Below are positions 16,979 through 26,346 of a stretch of 64,000 nucleotides of DNA, in pieces. The notes beneath the pieces were generated by a model. That model was not told where the DNA came from. It did not search any database and was given only the letters and a program-made list of their open reading frames with translations. Origin of the DNA: FEN-1073 sp963780865 (GTDB lineage Bacteria > Chloroflexota > Anaerolineae > Anaerolineales > RBG-16-64-43); contig CAWADT010000013.1 in the NCBI GenBank assembly GCA_963780865.1, positions 124,001 to 188,000 on the forward strand. The letters are read 5' to 3'. Within the stretch, counting starts at the first letter, position 1. Every line of letters starts with the position of its first letter. The position numbers and the translations under genes were made by a program.

Positions 16979-18259
16979 CTAGACATTGTCCTTGCCCAGG
17001 CCCTCTAGAAATTCCATGTTGTCATTGGTTTGCTGCAGCCGCTGCAGAATGGCTTCCGTGGCGGTGGTGATATCCAAACCCGCGCCGCCCGGAGGCGGGG
17101 TGATCATTTGGGCGACCATACGCCGCATGAGCCACACCCGCGGAGTGATATCGGGTCCGAGCAGGAGTTCCTCGCGTCGGGTGGAGGATCGCTCGATGTC
17201 GAAGGCCGGGAAGATTCTCCGTTCCTGCAACTTCCGTGAAAGCAAAAGCTCCATATTGCCGGTGCCTTTAAACTCCTCGTAGATGACGTCGTCGAGCCGG
17301 GAACCGGTATCCACCAGGCAGGTGGCGATGATGGTCAGCGAGCCGCCGTCTTCGATATTGCGGGCGGCGCCGAAAAACCGTTTGGGAGGATAGAGCGCCG
17401 CCGGGTCCAGACCGCCGGACAGCGTGCGGCCGGATGGGGTCACGACCAGGTTGTACGCCCGGCCGAGCCGGGTGATGGAATCCAGAAGGATGACGACGTG
17501 ATGGCCGATCTCGACCAGGCGCTTGGCGCGTTCGAGGGCGATCTCCGCCACTCGCACGTGCGAGGTGACCGGTTCGTCAAAAGTGGATGAAATCACCTCC
17601 GCGTCGACGGAACGGTCCATATCGGTCACTTCCTCGGGCCGCTCGCCGATCAGCGCCACCATCAGATGCACTTCGGGATATTTGATCGAGATGGCGTTGG
17701 CGATTTGCTTGAGGACAGTGGTTTTCCCGGCTTTGGGCGGCGAAACGATCAGCCCGCGCTGGCCGCGTCCGATCGGGGCGACCAGGTTCAACAGGCGCGT
17801 GGTTAACGTGTGCGCGTCGGTCTCCAGATCGAAGCGCTGATCCGGAAAAATCGGAACCAGATCCTCGAAGATGGGCCGTTGTTTGGCGGCTTCGGGATCC
17901 AGGCCGTTGATGGCCTCCACCCGGAGCAGACCGTAATATTTTTCCGTTTCCTTGGGCGCGCGAACTTGGCCGATCACCATGTCGCCTGTGCGCAGGCTGA
18001 AACGGCGAATTTGCGACTGGGAGACGTAGATATCGTTCTGGCCGGGAAGATAATGGTCCGCCCGCAAGAAACCGATCCCCTCGTCGACGATTTCCAGAAT
18101 CCCGCCGCGCAGTTCCAACCCCTGCCGCTCCGCATTGGCCTGCAGCAGGCGCAGGATCAGATCTTCTTTTTTCATCCGGGCGCCGCTGGAAATTTCGAAT
18201 TCCTTGGCCATGCGGCGCAAATCGACAAGCGAGGTTTTTTCCAGTTCAGATATGTTCAT
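16979..18259 (-). CDS. rho: Transcription termination factor Rho
   Basis: A 426-residue hexameric RNA helicase that ends transcription at unstructured, C-rich RNA. The Rho N-terminal helix bundle (SLVDLRRMAKEFEI) comes first, and the RNA-binding cold-shock-like fold contains EGIGFLRADHYLPGQNDIYV. The RecA-type ATPase has Walker A PPKAGKTTVLKQIA near residue 175 and the Q-loop/R-loop region (DSITRLGRAYN, GGLDPAALYPPKRFFGAARN). Length and motifs are standard. Its presence suits a genome where many operons lack clear intrinsic terminators. Confidence 0.97.
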   Translation of the reverse strand: MNISELEKTSLVDLRRMAKEFEISSGARMKKEDLILRLLQANAERQGLELRGGILEIVDEGIGFLRADHYLPGQNDIYVSQSQIRRFSLRTGDMVIGQVRAPKETEKYYGLLRVEAINGLDPEAAKQRPIFEDLVPIFPDQRFDLETDAHTLTTRLLNLVAPIGRGQRGLIVSPPKAGKTTVLKQIANAISIKYPEVHLMVALIGERPEEVTDMDRSVDAEVISSTFDEPVTSHVRVAEIALERAKRLVEIGHHVVILLDSITRLGRAYNLVVTPSGRTLSGGLDPAALYPPKRFFGAARNIEDGGSLTIIATCLVDTGSRLDDVIYEEFKGTGNMELLLSRKLQERRIFPAFDIERSSTRREELLLGPDITPRVWLMRRMVAQMITPPPGGAGLDITTATEAILQRLQQTNDNMEFLEGLGKDNV

Positions 18260-18447
18260 GCTTGGGCTCTCATTTCTTTGCGGTGGGGGAGGTTGGGATC
18301 GGTTCTTCAGGGTCTCAGAATTCGGAAGTCACGGGAATGCGCACAGGAGGTGGAATGAACACAACGGTTCGTGGAAGGCACCCTAAGGAAACGGGTGGGG
18401 ATGCTGCCGGAAAGGGATTGCCTCAATCGCTTAATCGGTGCCGTTGG

Positions 18448-18523
18448 TGGTGACCCACGGGGGACTCGAACCCTCAACCAACTGATTAAGAGTCAGCTGC
18501 TCTACCGATTGAGCTAGTGGGCC
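18448..18523 (-). tRNA. tRNA-Lys (anticodon CTT)
   Basis: On the minus strand a full cloverleaf reads from GGCCCAC (18523) to GTGGGTC plus discriminator A, with the acceptor pairing across seven positions including one G-U. The D arm is AGCTCAATCGGTAGAGCA. The anticodon loop is CTCTTAA, giving anticodon CTT for lysine AAG codons. The T arm contains GGTTCGAGTCC. The 3' CCA is encoded (18450-18448). Confidence 0.95.
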
Positions 18524-18824
18524 AGTATGCTTGTCATTCTTCCGGGCCTGCTTGCATCCCGGGGAGTGGGTTCGCAATAGGAATAACCAACCCAATATTA
18601 CCTGAATCAACCGGAGTGTCAAGACCGCCCGGCGGCAGGCTTTCGGTTTGCGCTGGAGGCCGTATAATCGGCAGGGAGCGCGGGAAAACCGCGGTTTATA
18701 AGTTCCCTGTACCCTGAAAATCTGTCGGTCGTGAAAGCCTGCGGCGCGCAATGACGGGAAAACACGGACGTGGCAGCTAAGTGTGGAACAGCCCATTTCC
18801 GAATCTTGTCGTCAAGGAAGAGCG
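18524..18824. other. Gap between tRNA-Lys and the DUF420-like gene
   Basis: About 300 bases without a convincing gene. A TATAAT at 18663-18668 on the plus strand could be the -10 of the following gene, but it would give a leader of about 150 bases and has no good -35. Confidence 0.4.
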
Positions 18825-19292
18825 ATGAACAATTTACTTAGCGGACAAGGATTTTTGGGAACGCACGCAACTTTTCGCTCGGACGCCTCGCTGGTTTTGA
18901 TATTGTTTTCGATGGCGTTATTGACCGTTGGATGGCAACTGAAAATGCATGGATATGAAAAACTGCATTGTCGGATTCAAACGCTTGCGGTAATTCTCAA
19001 CACTGCGGTGGTCGCAACGATTATGATCCCAACCTATATAACCGTCATCCTGCCCGGACTTCCCGCAAAATTCTTCCAGGGCAGCTTTGGCATAACGGCC
19101 GTGCACGGATTGCTCGGCGCCGTCAGCGTCGTGTTCGGGGTGTTTGTCGTCCTGCGGGCAAATCGTCTGGTTCCCCGGGCGCTCCGTTTTAAAAATTACA
19201 AACTTTTCATGAGCGCAGCCTATCTGCTTTATTTATCCTCAACGGTATTGGGAGTCATCGTTTATCTGGCGGTATACATCGGCGGCTATTAG
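18825..19292 (+). CDS. Four-helix membrane protein, DUF420-like
   Basis: A 155-residue protein with four hydrophobic segments, at about residues 16-38, 50-75, 85-105 and 125-150. His-rich and polar positions lie near the ends of the helices (LKMHGYEKLH, AVHGLLGA), as in DUF420/YozB-type proteins that are often found near haem-copper oxidase genes. Function is unknown. The ATG at 18825 follows GGAAGAG; an upstream ATG at 18783 has no ribosome binding site. No oxidase genes are near, so the usual context does not help. Confidence 0.65.
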   Translation: MNNLLSGQGFLGTHATFRSDASLVLILFSMALLTVGWQLKMHGYEKLHCRIQTLAVILNTAVVATIMIPTYITVILPGLPAKFFQGSFGITAVHGLLGAVSVVFGVFVVLRANRLVPRALRFKNYKLFMSAAYLLYLSSTVLGVIVYLAVYIGGY

Positions 19293-19390
19293 CGGTTGTC
19301 GGAAAGGGATGACAACTCCACATTAATAAAAATTCCAGGGGATCAGGCATCATTTTCGGCGAGCTGTTCAATGGTCATTTCACCGGAAGC

Positions 19391-20734
19391 GTGGCCAGAA
19401 AATTTGTGCAGAATCTATCCAATGGAAACATTCCTTTGAAGGCGAATAACCAGACGCAGCAGTCCTCCCTCCCGCGCGCGGCGGGATGGCTGAAGATCCC
19501 TTCCTGGCCGGACAGGATGGTCTCGGTGTTGAGCCTCGCCATTCAATTGCCGTTGGCGTTTTTGTTTGGTCATTTTTATGACGATCGAATTTTCCTCGCC
19601 ACCGGTTATCTGGTCGCTACCGGGCAAAACCCGTATCAACCGCAGGACCTGAGCGCGGTCTTTCATTCTTCGAGCTTCCAGGGGATCACCACGATCGGCT
19701 ATCCTCCTCCCTGGCCCATGGTCCTTGGAATATTGAGCCGGATTGCGGGCGGTATCGGGTCCAATCTCCTTCTTTACAATTTTGCAATAAAACTGCCGAT
19801 CATTGCTTCCAATATCGCGCTGGCATACCTGGTAGGCGCGGCGCTGGGGAGACTGGGGGCGCGGGAGTTTGTTTGCCGGGATGCGCGCATTTTTCTCCTT
19901 TTGAATCCCTTCCTTTTTTATTTTGGAACCGCCTGGGGCCAATTCGATGCGGTTGTCGCGGCGCTTTCCCTCGCAGCCATCCTGTGGATGGACGATCAGA
20001 AGCCGGCGTGGTCCGGGCTGACGCTCGCCCTGGCTGTAGCCTTCAAACCGACGGCGATTCCCATTGCGTGCGTTTTCTTTATTTATTGGATGGGAAAATC
20101 ATGGCGGCATACGATTCGCTTCTGCGCGTCTTTCACGGCCGGGATATTCCTTTTTTGCATTCTCCCGTTCCCGCTGTTTCGGTGGGATCCAGCGCCAATT
20201 CTTGCCGGTTGGAATTTCCATTTCACCGCCGCCGGAGGAATGTCGCTGATGACGGTGTATTCCTTGTTGGCAAATTCCACCCGGCTTGCGGGCGTCTGGA
20301 TGATAATGGGATGGTTGTGGATCCCCGCTCTGGCGGTGGGAATGTATGTATTAAGATCTCGGATTCACGGGCTAAAGGAAGTCTTTCAAGGAAGTGCCGC
20401 CATGGTACTGATATTCTTTCTTACCCGCAGCTGGCTGTCGGAACCGAACGTCATTTTGATCCTTCCTCTGGCAGTGATCCTGGCGTCGGTCGGGAAAATC
20501 AGTTCCCGCGCGTTGGCGGCGGTTTGGATTTTGCCTTTTGTGTTTACGCTGTTCAATAATTCTCTCCCCCAGTTGCTCTTCCCCCTGTTTTCCGGATCGA
20601 TCCAGACATGGATGCGCTCCGGCGGCGATTTCCGAACCATTCAGCTCGCCGCCCAAATCGGTATCCTCATCGTTTGGCAGATCGCCGGATGGCGCATCGT
20701 TGCGCGCAGCGTGGCTCGGGATCCGGAGCGGTAG
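19391..20734 (+). CDS. GT-C fold polyprenyl-phosphate-sugar glycosyltransferase (predicted)
   Basis: A 447-residue protein with around ten membrane helices and a periplasm-facing N-terminal loop with TGQNPYQPQDL and TTIGYPPPWPMVLG. After it comes the WGQFDAVVAALSLAAI segment, which recurs in GT-C mannosyl- or arabinosyl-transferases. Such enzymes use lipid-phosphate sugars as donors. The start used here is a GTG; there is no clear ribosome binding site, and internal ATG codons exist (for example MVSVLSL near residue 43). The stop is four bases before the next gene, which overlaps a B12-radical SAM gene, so the three look like a cassette. Donor and acceptor are unknown. Confidence 0.72.
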   Translation: MARKFVQNLSNGNIPLKANNQTQQSSLPRAAGWLKIPSWPDRMVSVLSLAIQLPLAFLFGHFYDDRIFLATGYLVATGQNPYQPQDLSAVFHSSSFQGITTIGYPPPWPMVLGILSRIAGGIGSNLLLYNFAIKLPIIASNIALAYLVGAALGRLGAREFVCRDARIFLLLNPFLFYFGTAWGQFDAVVAALSLAAILWMDDQKPAWSGLTLALAVAFKPTAIPIACVFFIYWMGKSWRHTIRFCASFTAGIFLFCILPFPLFRWDPAPILAGWNFHFTAAGGMSLMTVYSLLANSTRLAGVWMIMGWLWIPALAVGMYVLRSRIHGLKEVFQGSAAMVLIFFLTRSWLSEPNVILILPLAVILASVGKISSRALAAVWILPFVFTLFNNSLPQLLFPLFSGSIQTWMRSGGDFRTIQLAAQIGILIVWQIAGWRIVARSVARDPER

Positions 20735-20738
20735 GCCG

Positions 20739-21578
20739 ATGACGGAAATTGTCATTCCACTATTCGAAGATTTCTCACTGAAAATATCCCCGTATCCATC
20801 CAGCGGGAAGGAATATCCATCCGGCGGATTGCAAAAGGGGTGGCTGCTGTGCAAGTCCGGCGAGGAACTATCGGAAGAAGCCGTGGGTTTCGGACTGCCG
20901 GTCATCCAACGAGGGCTTGCCACGGTTTTTCCCGGCAAAGTGGATCTGGAAATTCGCGCGGAAGAATCCGGCAAGGTCATAATCGCCGTTTATCGCATGA
21001 ACCTTGGTGAGAAAATCGCCGGATCGGATCGGCGGACGCTGCGCAATAAAATTCTTTATTCCTTCCGAAATCGTCTTTCGGATATGTACCGCCGTTTCCC
21101 GCCGCTCCAGACGCCGTTGACAGTTATTTCCTCCACCCTGCGGGGAATGTTCCGCTGGCGGACGGTCTTCGAACCCGGCGAATTCTCCACTGCGATCGCC
21201 CTGAAATATCGCCCGGGCGAAGCGGACAGCCGGATGCGGGTGGACGCGGATTTTTCGGGTATGGATTGGGACGGCGTTACGGACGTGGCGATAATGAACG
21301 AGCAGGGGGCGCGGTACTTCGACCAGTACCAGGATTCCAGCGGCATGAAGCTCGCCGGAAATGCAATCGACGGATGGGACCCGGTGACAGCGGAGGAGGG
21401 ATCCTTCGTATGCCATCGTCACCAGGTAGCGTTTACCTTACGGCAAGTTCCCGGCGCACGTTTGTTCCGCGGTAGAGAACTGGTGGGTTCCCGCCTGGCA
21501 TGGGCCGGATTTGGCTATCTGCTTCCGCCAACGACCGAGAAATTCGGATTTGATCTCCAGATAAAGAAGACTCCATGA
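20739..21578 (+). CDS. Unrecognised 279-residue protein in the GT-C / radical SAM cassette
   Basis: I do not recognise this family. The ATG at 20739 is four bases after the glycosyltransferase stop, and the TGA overlaps the next ATG (ATGA), so translation is coupled on both sides. There is no signal peptide, membrane helix or obvious catalytic motif. The composition is soluble and probably mixed alpha/beta, with a basic middle segment (YSFRNRLSDMYRRFPPL) and several aromatic-rich strands toward the end (YFDQYQDSSG, WAGFGYLLPP). It could be a substrate-handling partner of the radical SAM enzyme or a carbohydrate-active protein; neither can be shown from the sequence. Confidence 0.7.
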   Translation: MTEIVIPLFEDFSLKISPYPSSGKEYPSGGLQKGWLLCKSGEELSEEAVGFGLPVIQRGLATVFPGKVDLEIRAEESGKVIIAVYRMNLGEKIAGSDRRTLRNKILYSFRNRLSDMYRRFPPLQTPLTVISSTLRGMFRWRTVFEPGEFSTAIALKYRPGEADSRMRVDADFSGMDWDGVTDVAIMNEQGARYFDQYQDSSGMKLAGNAIDGWDPVTAEEGSFVCHRHQVAFTLRQVPGARLFRGRELVGSRLAWAGFGYLLPPTTEKFGFDLQIKKTP

Positions 21579-22993
21579 CCCGCGTTCTTCTCATCTACCC
21601 TTTCTTTTTGCCCCGTTGGGACCGGTCGGTATTCCGTTTTCCACCCTTGGGACTGACGTACGTCGCGGCCAGCCTGCGCGAAGCCGGGCATGAGGTGCAC
21701 TTGCTGGATTGCACTTTTCTCGGCCGGAAGGAAGCGCTGCAGCGGGCTTTGGAGGTGCAAGCTCCGGTTGTGGGGATTTACTGCATGGCGACCATGATCG
21801 ATGATTGCCTGTGGTTTGGCCGTCAACTCCGCGCCGTCAGCCGGTTGCTCGTCGCCGGCGGCCCGCACCCGACCTGGGATCCGGCGCCTTTTGCGCACGT
21901 TTTTGACGTTGTCGTCCGCGGCGAGGGAGAACAGACGGCGGTGGAACTTCTGCACGCGTTCGAGCAAGGGGACAGCTATTCAACCGTCCGCGGGATTGAC
22001 TTCCATGGGGAACGTTCCCGGCAACAAGGAATTTCCCCGGAATGGACCTGCACGGAAGCGCGTGAGCCCATTCAACATCTGGACGATATATCTTTTCCGG
22101 CGCGGGATTTGCTGCCAAACCAGGATTACATCCGGCACGGACGGAGGAAGTATGGATTCTCCGTTACCACCGTGCTGAGCACGAGGGGATGCCCGTTCCG
22201 ATGCGAGTTTTGCAGCAACGTGGTGTTTGGAGGATCGTACCGCGAGCGGTCGGTGGAGAATGTGATCGAAGAAGTGGAGGAAGCGCTCGGCTTCGGATAC
22301 GACCGGATTTCCTTCGCCGATGATGTGTTCACCCTGCGCAAGACAAGGGTGCTGGAACTCTGCGAGGAAATCCGCCGGCGGGGATTGGAATTCTCCTGGG
22401 AATGCCTGGGGCGAGTGGATGCCCTGGACGAGGAAACGGCGCGCAAGATGAAACAATCCGGATGCCGGAGGATCTACTTTGGAATTGAATCCGGGAACGC
22501 GCAAATCCTGGAACAGATGAATAAAAAAATCACGCCGGAACTTGCGCGTGCGGCCGTGGAAGCGGCTCATCGGGCCGGGCTGGAGGTGGGCGCCTTCTTC
22601 ATTCTTTTCTACCCCGGAGAGACGGATGCGACCGTAAAGGAGACTCTCCGCTTTGCGGCCTCTCTGCCGGTGGATTATCTCGGACTCTCGATGCCCTATC
22701 CTCTGCCCGGCACCGCGCTTTACGAACGGGTCAAAGGGCGGATCACCAGGAATTGGAAACCGGGCGGGAGATTCCTCTTCAGCCATGAGTTAACCTACCG
22801 GTCCGATTTTTCCGAGTCGAAGATGCAGTTCGGAATTTTTAAAGGTCAAATGCAACTTGCGCTGAAGCGCAGGATGGGAACCTTCTCGCTCATCCCGCTG
22901 AAAATATTTGATACGGTCTCGGATGCGATTCTGAAATCTTTTACGGTAAAGTTTTCTTTCTTGATTATTAAAGCGACTCCGGGGGGATGTTAA
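21575..22993 (+). CDS. B12-binding radical SAM protein
   Basis: A 472-residue enzyme with an N-terminal cobalamin-binding Rossmann-like domain (about 1-150, PLGLTYVAASLREAG and LLVAGGPHPTW) and a radical SAM barrel whose cluster motif is TRGCPFRCEFC near residue 208. A glycine-rich SAM-binding strand and a terminal region with YPGETDATVKETLRFA follow. Members of this class (BchE-like) methylate or rearrange unactivated carbons in lipids, pigments and natural products. The product is not predictable. It is the last gene of a tight three-gene cassette and faces a related enzyme (23355-24662) on the other strand. Confidence 0.9.
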   Translation: MTRVLLIYPFFLPRWDRSVFRFPPLGLTYVAASLREAGHEVHLLDCTFLGRKEALQRALEVQAPVVGIYCMATMIDDCLWFGRQLRAVSRLLVAGGPHPTWDPAPFAHVFDVVVRGEGEQTAVELLHAFEQGDSYSTVRGIDFHGERSRQQGISPEWTCTEAREPIQHLDDISFPARDLLPNQDYIRHGRRKYGFSVTTVLSTRGCPFRCEFCSNVVFGGSYRERSVENVIEEVEEALGFGYDRISFADDVFTLRKTRVLELCEEIRRRGLEFSWECLGRVDALDEETARKMKQSGCRRIYFGIESGNAQILEQMNKKITPELARAAVEAAHRAGLEVGAFFILFYPGETDATVKETLRFAASLPVDYLGLSMPYPLPGTALYERVKGRITRNWKPGGRFLFSHELTYRSDFSESKMQFGIFKGQMQLALKRRMGTFSLIPLKIFDTVSDAILKSFTVKFSFLIIKATPGGC

Positions 22994-23012
22994 TTGGCTT
23001 TCAAAACTATGG

Positions 23013-23115
23013 CCCATCCCTCCTCCCTCGGCCCGAGAACGGCTCGGGCCGTCGCCTCCTCCCTTCCCGTATCACGGGAAGGGAGGAGGGCGATAGGGGC
23101 GGTGGAATGGGATGG
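23013..23115. repeat. Nested GC-rich hairpin element between convergent radical SAM genes
   Basis: The gene-free stretch 22994-23354 holds two strong hairpins. One pairs CGGCCCGAG (23029) with CTCGGGCCG (23043) across a five-base loop. The other pairs CCTCCTCCCTTCCCGT (23055) with its exact complement (23074) across ATC, with two or three more pairs after a one-base bulge. An outer CCATCCC/GGGATGG pair encloses both. There is no T run, so it resembles a dispersed palindromic repeat more than a terminator. I see nothing else in the remaining 240 bases. Confidence 0.8.
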
Positions 23116-23354
23116 CAAACGGAACGTATTTCAATACCAGAAGGGAATGGGAAGAAGCTAAGGTAAGGAGTAAGTGATAGGAAATGGTTCGACCAGCATT
23201 AAAGGAAGATGGGGCAGAGTGTAGTTGGTACGGAATCACGGATTTGAAAGGGGCAGAAAAGTGATTTTGGGGACGAGGAATACGATTGTTCGATCGGCAG
23301 GAGTGGACCTTCCGAGTGCAGCATTCTAAAGCCGCCGCCTTTGGTGGTAGTAAT

Positions 23355-24662
23355 TTATTTTTTCTTCTTTTTCCTGAACCTCCGCATGGTCCGATCGATC
23401 CCGCGGCGCAGCCAGTCGGGGTCGAATTCCGAATGGTATACAAAAATCACATCGTTCTCCATCCGCCAATCTTTTGAGGGGTCGATCCCGCTTACCCGGT
23501 CGAACAACGCCGAGCCCGGCAGGGGAAAAGGTACATTGAAAGAAATATCGTCAAGCGGCAATGACAAAGCGAATCGGAAGGTTTCTTCCACCCTGGATTC
23601 GGTTTCTTCCGGATATCCGACAATGAAAAACGCGGCCACTTCAATCCCGGCATCGTGGAATTCTTGCACGGCGCGGATGGCATCCTCGAGGGTGGCCTGC
23701 TTGCGCATCCGTTCGAGCGTTTCCGGGCTTCCGGTTTCCAGGCCGAGATAGACCCGGCGGCAACCGGCGTCACGCATATGCCGCGCTATCTCTCGATTGA
23801 TTCCTGTAGTGCGGGAGAGGCAGCTCCAGCCGATATTGCGTCCGGCAATCCGGTCGCAGAACCGGCCGAGGAAAGAGAGGTCCAGCGTGAAGCTGTCGTC
23901 CGCGATCCACAGGCTGTCATACCCCAGCGATCGAATTTGCTCGATTTCTTCAAACACGGCGTCGAGATTCCGCCGCCGGAACTTGTTGCCGAAAATCGGT
24001 TTCGAGCAGAAATCGCAATTAAAGGGGCAGCCTACTGTCGTCAGAATGGAGGTGGTTTTGGTTCCGTCGCGTCGAAGCCATTCCCGGTGATATTGCTCAT
24101 GATCGAAGCCGCTCCGGTCGGGAAGGGGGAACCCGGCAATTTCCTGTTGCGAATGATGAACTGTGGGATTATCTATAGCCGGCCCGCCACCACGCAGATA
24201 CAACCCGGGGTAGGTTTGCAGCGGGAGTTTTTCCAAGGTCGATCGGGTCGCGTCGTGATGGAAAAAATCCCTGCAGAAGTGCGGAAAGCTTAAATCGCTC
24301 TCTCCCCGAAAGACGGCATCGAAATCCGCGGCAAAGCGTTCGGGATATAGCGTCGGCAGCGGCCCTCCCGCCACGAGCAGACTGCGGGGCAGTGCGGTTT
24401 TCACCCACCGGGCGAGCCGGAACGCGTTCCGGGTGAGTGTGATCATGCAATAGACGCCGACAAGATCCGGTTGATAGGCGAGGAGTTCTTTTTGAACCTG
24501 CCGCCAAGTTAAAAATGTGCAATCGATGATTTTTACGGGCAGCGCGAGTTGGTGAAACTGTGCGGCGAGGCTGGCGGCTCCGAGTGGTGGGAATAGCATC
24601 TCCATGGACGACCGGGTGCGGAAATACGGAAAAACAATCGCAACTTTCGACGATTTATCCAT
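23355..24662 (-). CDS. B12-binding radical SAM protein, paralogue of the convergent gene
   Basis: A 435-residue enzyme of the same architecture as the one at 21575-22993. It has an N-terminal cobalamin-binding-like domain with IIDCTFLTWRQV and VGVYCM, then the cluster motif TVGCPFNCDFC near residue 215, IWIADDSF, and a C-terminal segment AAFFIVGYPEETESRVEETF that lines up with the paralogue. Shared unusual motifs (DCTFL, LLVAGGP, PFPLPGSALF against PYPLPGTALY) show common descent. It begins 35 bases after the znuB stop and may be transcribed with the zinc operon, or that may be coincidence. Substrate unknown. Confidence 0.9.
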   Translation of the reverse strand: MDKSSKVAIVFPYFRTRSSMEMLFPPLGAASLAAQFHQLALPVKIIDCTFLTWRQVQKELLAYQPDLVGVYCMITLTRNAFRLARWVKTALPRSLLVAGGPLPTLYPERFAADFDAVFRGESDLSFPHFCRDFFHHDATRSTLEKLPLQTYPGLYLRGGGPAIDNPTVHHSQQEIAGFPLPDRSGFDHEQYHREWLRRDGTKTTSILTTVGCPFNCDFCSKPIFGNKFRRRNLDAVFEEIEQIRSLGYDSLWIADDSFTLDLSFLGRFCDRIAGRNIGWSCLSRTTGINREIARHMRDAGCRRVYLGLETGSPETLERMRKQATLEDAIRAVQEFHDAGIEVAAFFIVGYPEETESRVEETFRFALSLPLDDISFNVPFPLPGSALFDRVSGIDPSKDWRMENDVIFVYHSEFDPDWLRRGIDRTMRRFRKKKKK

Positions 24663-24697
24663 TGCTTCAAAGGGTTGTCAGGGAGAAAACTTTGGGA

Positions 24698-25573
24698 TCA
24701 ACCTTCATGCGAATTTCGTAATCTTGCCGTAAGTATGCCGCGCCGGGGCGAAAAGAAAAAGGCCAGCAGGAAGAAAAAGGTAGCCGAGAGCACGACGGCC
24801 GCGCCGGAGGCGATATTGAGATAGTAGGAGGCATAGAGGCCTACCACACCGGATAGCACGCCCAGCAGTGCGGAAACGGCCGCCATGGTAGGCAGCCTGC
24901 GAGTGAGGAGGAACGCCGTCGCCGCCGGCGTGACGAGCATGGCGGCCACGAGCGCGATCCCGACCACCTGCAGCGAGAGGACGATCGTGATGGAAATCAG
25001 CACAAGCAGCAGCGCGCGCAGCCTTTCGACTGGAAGGCGTAGGGTTGCCGCGAGGATGGGGTCGAACGCGAGCACCAGCAACGGCCGGTAGGCCAGCGCG
25101 AGCGTCAGCAGCACTGCAAGGCCGAGCCCGCCGATCAGCAATAGGTCCTTGGGCCCCACTCCAAGCAAATTACCAAAAAGAATATGGCTGAGGTCCACGG
25201 CGTACGACCGGATCGTGCTTATCAATGCGATCCCCAAGGCCAGCGCCGAACTGAAGAGAATGCCAATGGCGGTATCTTCCCGCAACGTGCCCCGGCGGGA
25301 GACGAAGGAGATGCCCAGCGCCACCGCAACCGCCGCCGCCAATGCGCCGATGGTCAAATTCCACCCCAGCAGATAGGCGACCGCCACGCCGGGAAGCACC
25401 GAGTGGGACATCGCATCCCCCAGGAAAGCCATGGACCGCAGGACGACAAAACATCCCACGATCGCGCACAGGCCGCTGACGAGAACCGCGGCAAGCAGTC
25501 CGCGTTGCATGAATTGATAGTGAAGCGGGGAAAGAAAAAAATCCAGCATGGAGGAAACTACTCCGGGCAGCAT
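24698..25573 (-). CDS. znuB: Zinc/manganese ABC transporter permease
   Basis: A 291-residue ABC-3 family permease with about eight membrane helices and the family motif MAFLGDAMSHSVLPGVAVAYL near residue 48. The C-terminal half carries LVTPAATAFLLTRRLP. It forms the membrane channel for metal delivered by the binding protein at 26343-27275 and is driven by the ATPase at 25558-26346, whose stop it overlaps. An internal start at 25549 (MLDFFLSP) aligns as well with relatives; neither start has a good ribosome binding site. Regulation by the Fur-family gene at the head of the operon points to zinc. Confidence 0.92.
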   Translation of the reverse strand: MLPGVVSSMLDFFLSPLHYQFMQRGLLAAVLVSGLCAIVGCFVVLRSMAFLGDAMSHSVLPGVAVAYLLGWNLTIGALAAAVAVALGISFVSRRGTLREDTAIGILFSSALALGIALISTIRSYAVDLSHILFGNLLGVGPKDLLLIGGLGLAVLLTLALAYRPLLVLAFDPILAATLRLPVERLRALLLVLISITIVLSLQVVGIALVAAMLVTPAATAFLLTRRLPTMAAVSALLGVLSGVVGLYASYYLNIASGAAVVLSATFFFLLAFFFSPRRGILTARLRNSHEG

Positions 25574-26346
25574 TCGTCAACGACGATCAATTGGTCGAGA
25601 TCCAGCGCCTGACGGCCAAACGCCTGGCGGATGGTCTCGCGTCGAAGCACCTGGGCGGGCGGCCCGATGGCGATCAGGCGATGATTAATGAGAATGGCCA
25701 TGTCGAATTTTGTCAGCGCCAGATTTAAATCGTGGGTGGCCACAATCGTGGTGACACATCCCCTACGAAGTTCATCAAGGATTTCAAATAGTTTTTCCTG
25801 GGTGGTCAGATCCACTCCGTTAAAAGGTTCGTCCATTAACAAAATATGGGGTTCCTGCGCGAGCGCGCGCGCCAGAAAGGCTCGTTGCTGCTGGCCGCCG
25901 GAAAGATCGGAAATTGGCGTATCCGCAAGATCGGAAATTCCCATTTGGGCGATGCTGCGCATAGACACACTAATATCTTCTTTCTTCATCCTACTCAGCC
26001 AACTATTCTTTCCATATCGACCCATTAAAACGACATCTTTGACCGTAGCGGGGAATTGCCAATCAACTTCCTCTTTTTGAGGAACATAGGCCAGGCAGTC
26101 GCAATGGTGGCCCAGTGGGAGGCCGTGAATAAGTATTTTCCCTCTCCGAGTGGGAATCAGACGAGCCAACACTTTAAAAAGAGTGGATTTCCCGGCGCCG
26201 TTTGGGCCGATGAGCGCGACGCGGACCCCCTCGGGCAGATGGAAGGAGACGTCTTCGATGGCCAGGCTGCCGTTGTATCCTGCGTCGACATGCTCTAGTT
26301 CCAGCCAGGCGTTTTGCGGAACGGGGATTAGTTTCTCATCCGTCAT
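25558..26346 (-). CDS. znuC: Zinc/manganese ABC transporter ATP-binding protein
   Basis: A 262-residue ABC ATPase with Walker A GPNGAGKST near residue 48, Q-loop YVPQKEEVDWQFP, signature LSGGQQQRAFLARAL, Walker B ILLMDEPF and switch His in ATHDLN. The Q-loop region matches the metal-transport branch. The start overlaps the binding protein stop, and the stop overlaps the permease. It powers metal import across the cytoplasmic membrane. Confidence 0.95.
   Translation of the reverse strand: MTDEKLIPVPQNAWLELEHVDAGYNGSLAIEDVSFHLPEGVRVALIGPNGAGKSTLFKVLARLIPTRRGKILIHGLPLGHHCDCLAYVPQKEEVDWQFPATVKDVVLMGRYGKNSWLSRMKKEDISVSMRSIAQMGISDLADTPISDLSGGQQQRAFLARALAQEPHILLMDEPFNGVDLTTQEKLFEILDELRRGCVTTIVATHDLNLALTKFDMAILINHRLIAIGPPAQVLRRETIRQAFGRQALDLDQLIVVDECCPE

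Noticed and set aside
18355..18453. A 32-codon frame on the plus strand preceded by AGGAGG
   Set aside because: It runs into the tRNA-Lys gene on the other strand, has low-complexity coding content and no known homologue; the AGGAGG may be chance.
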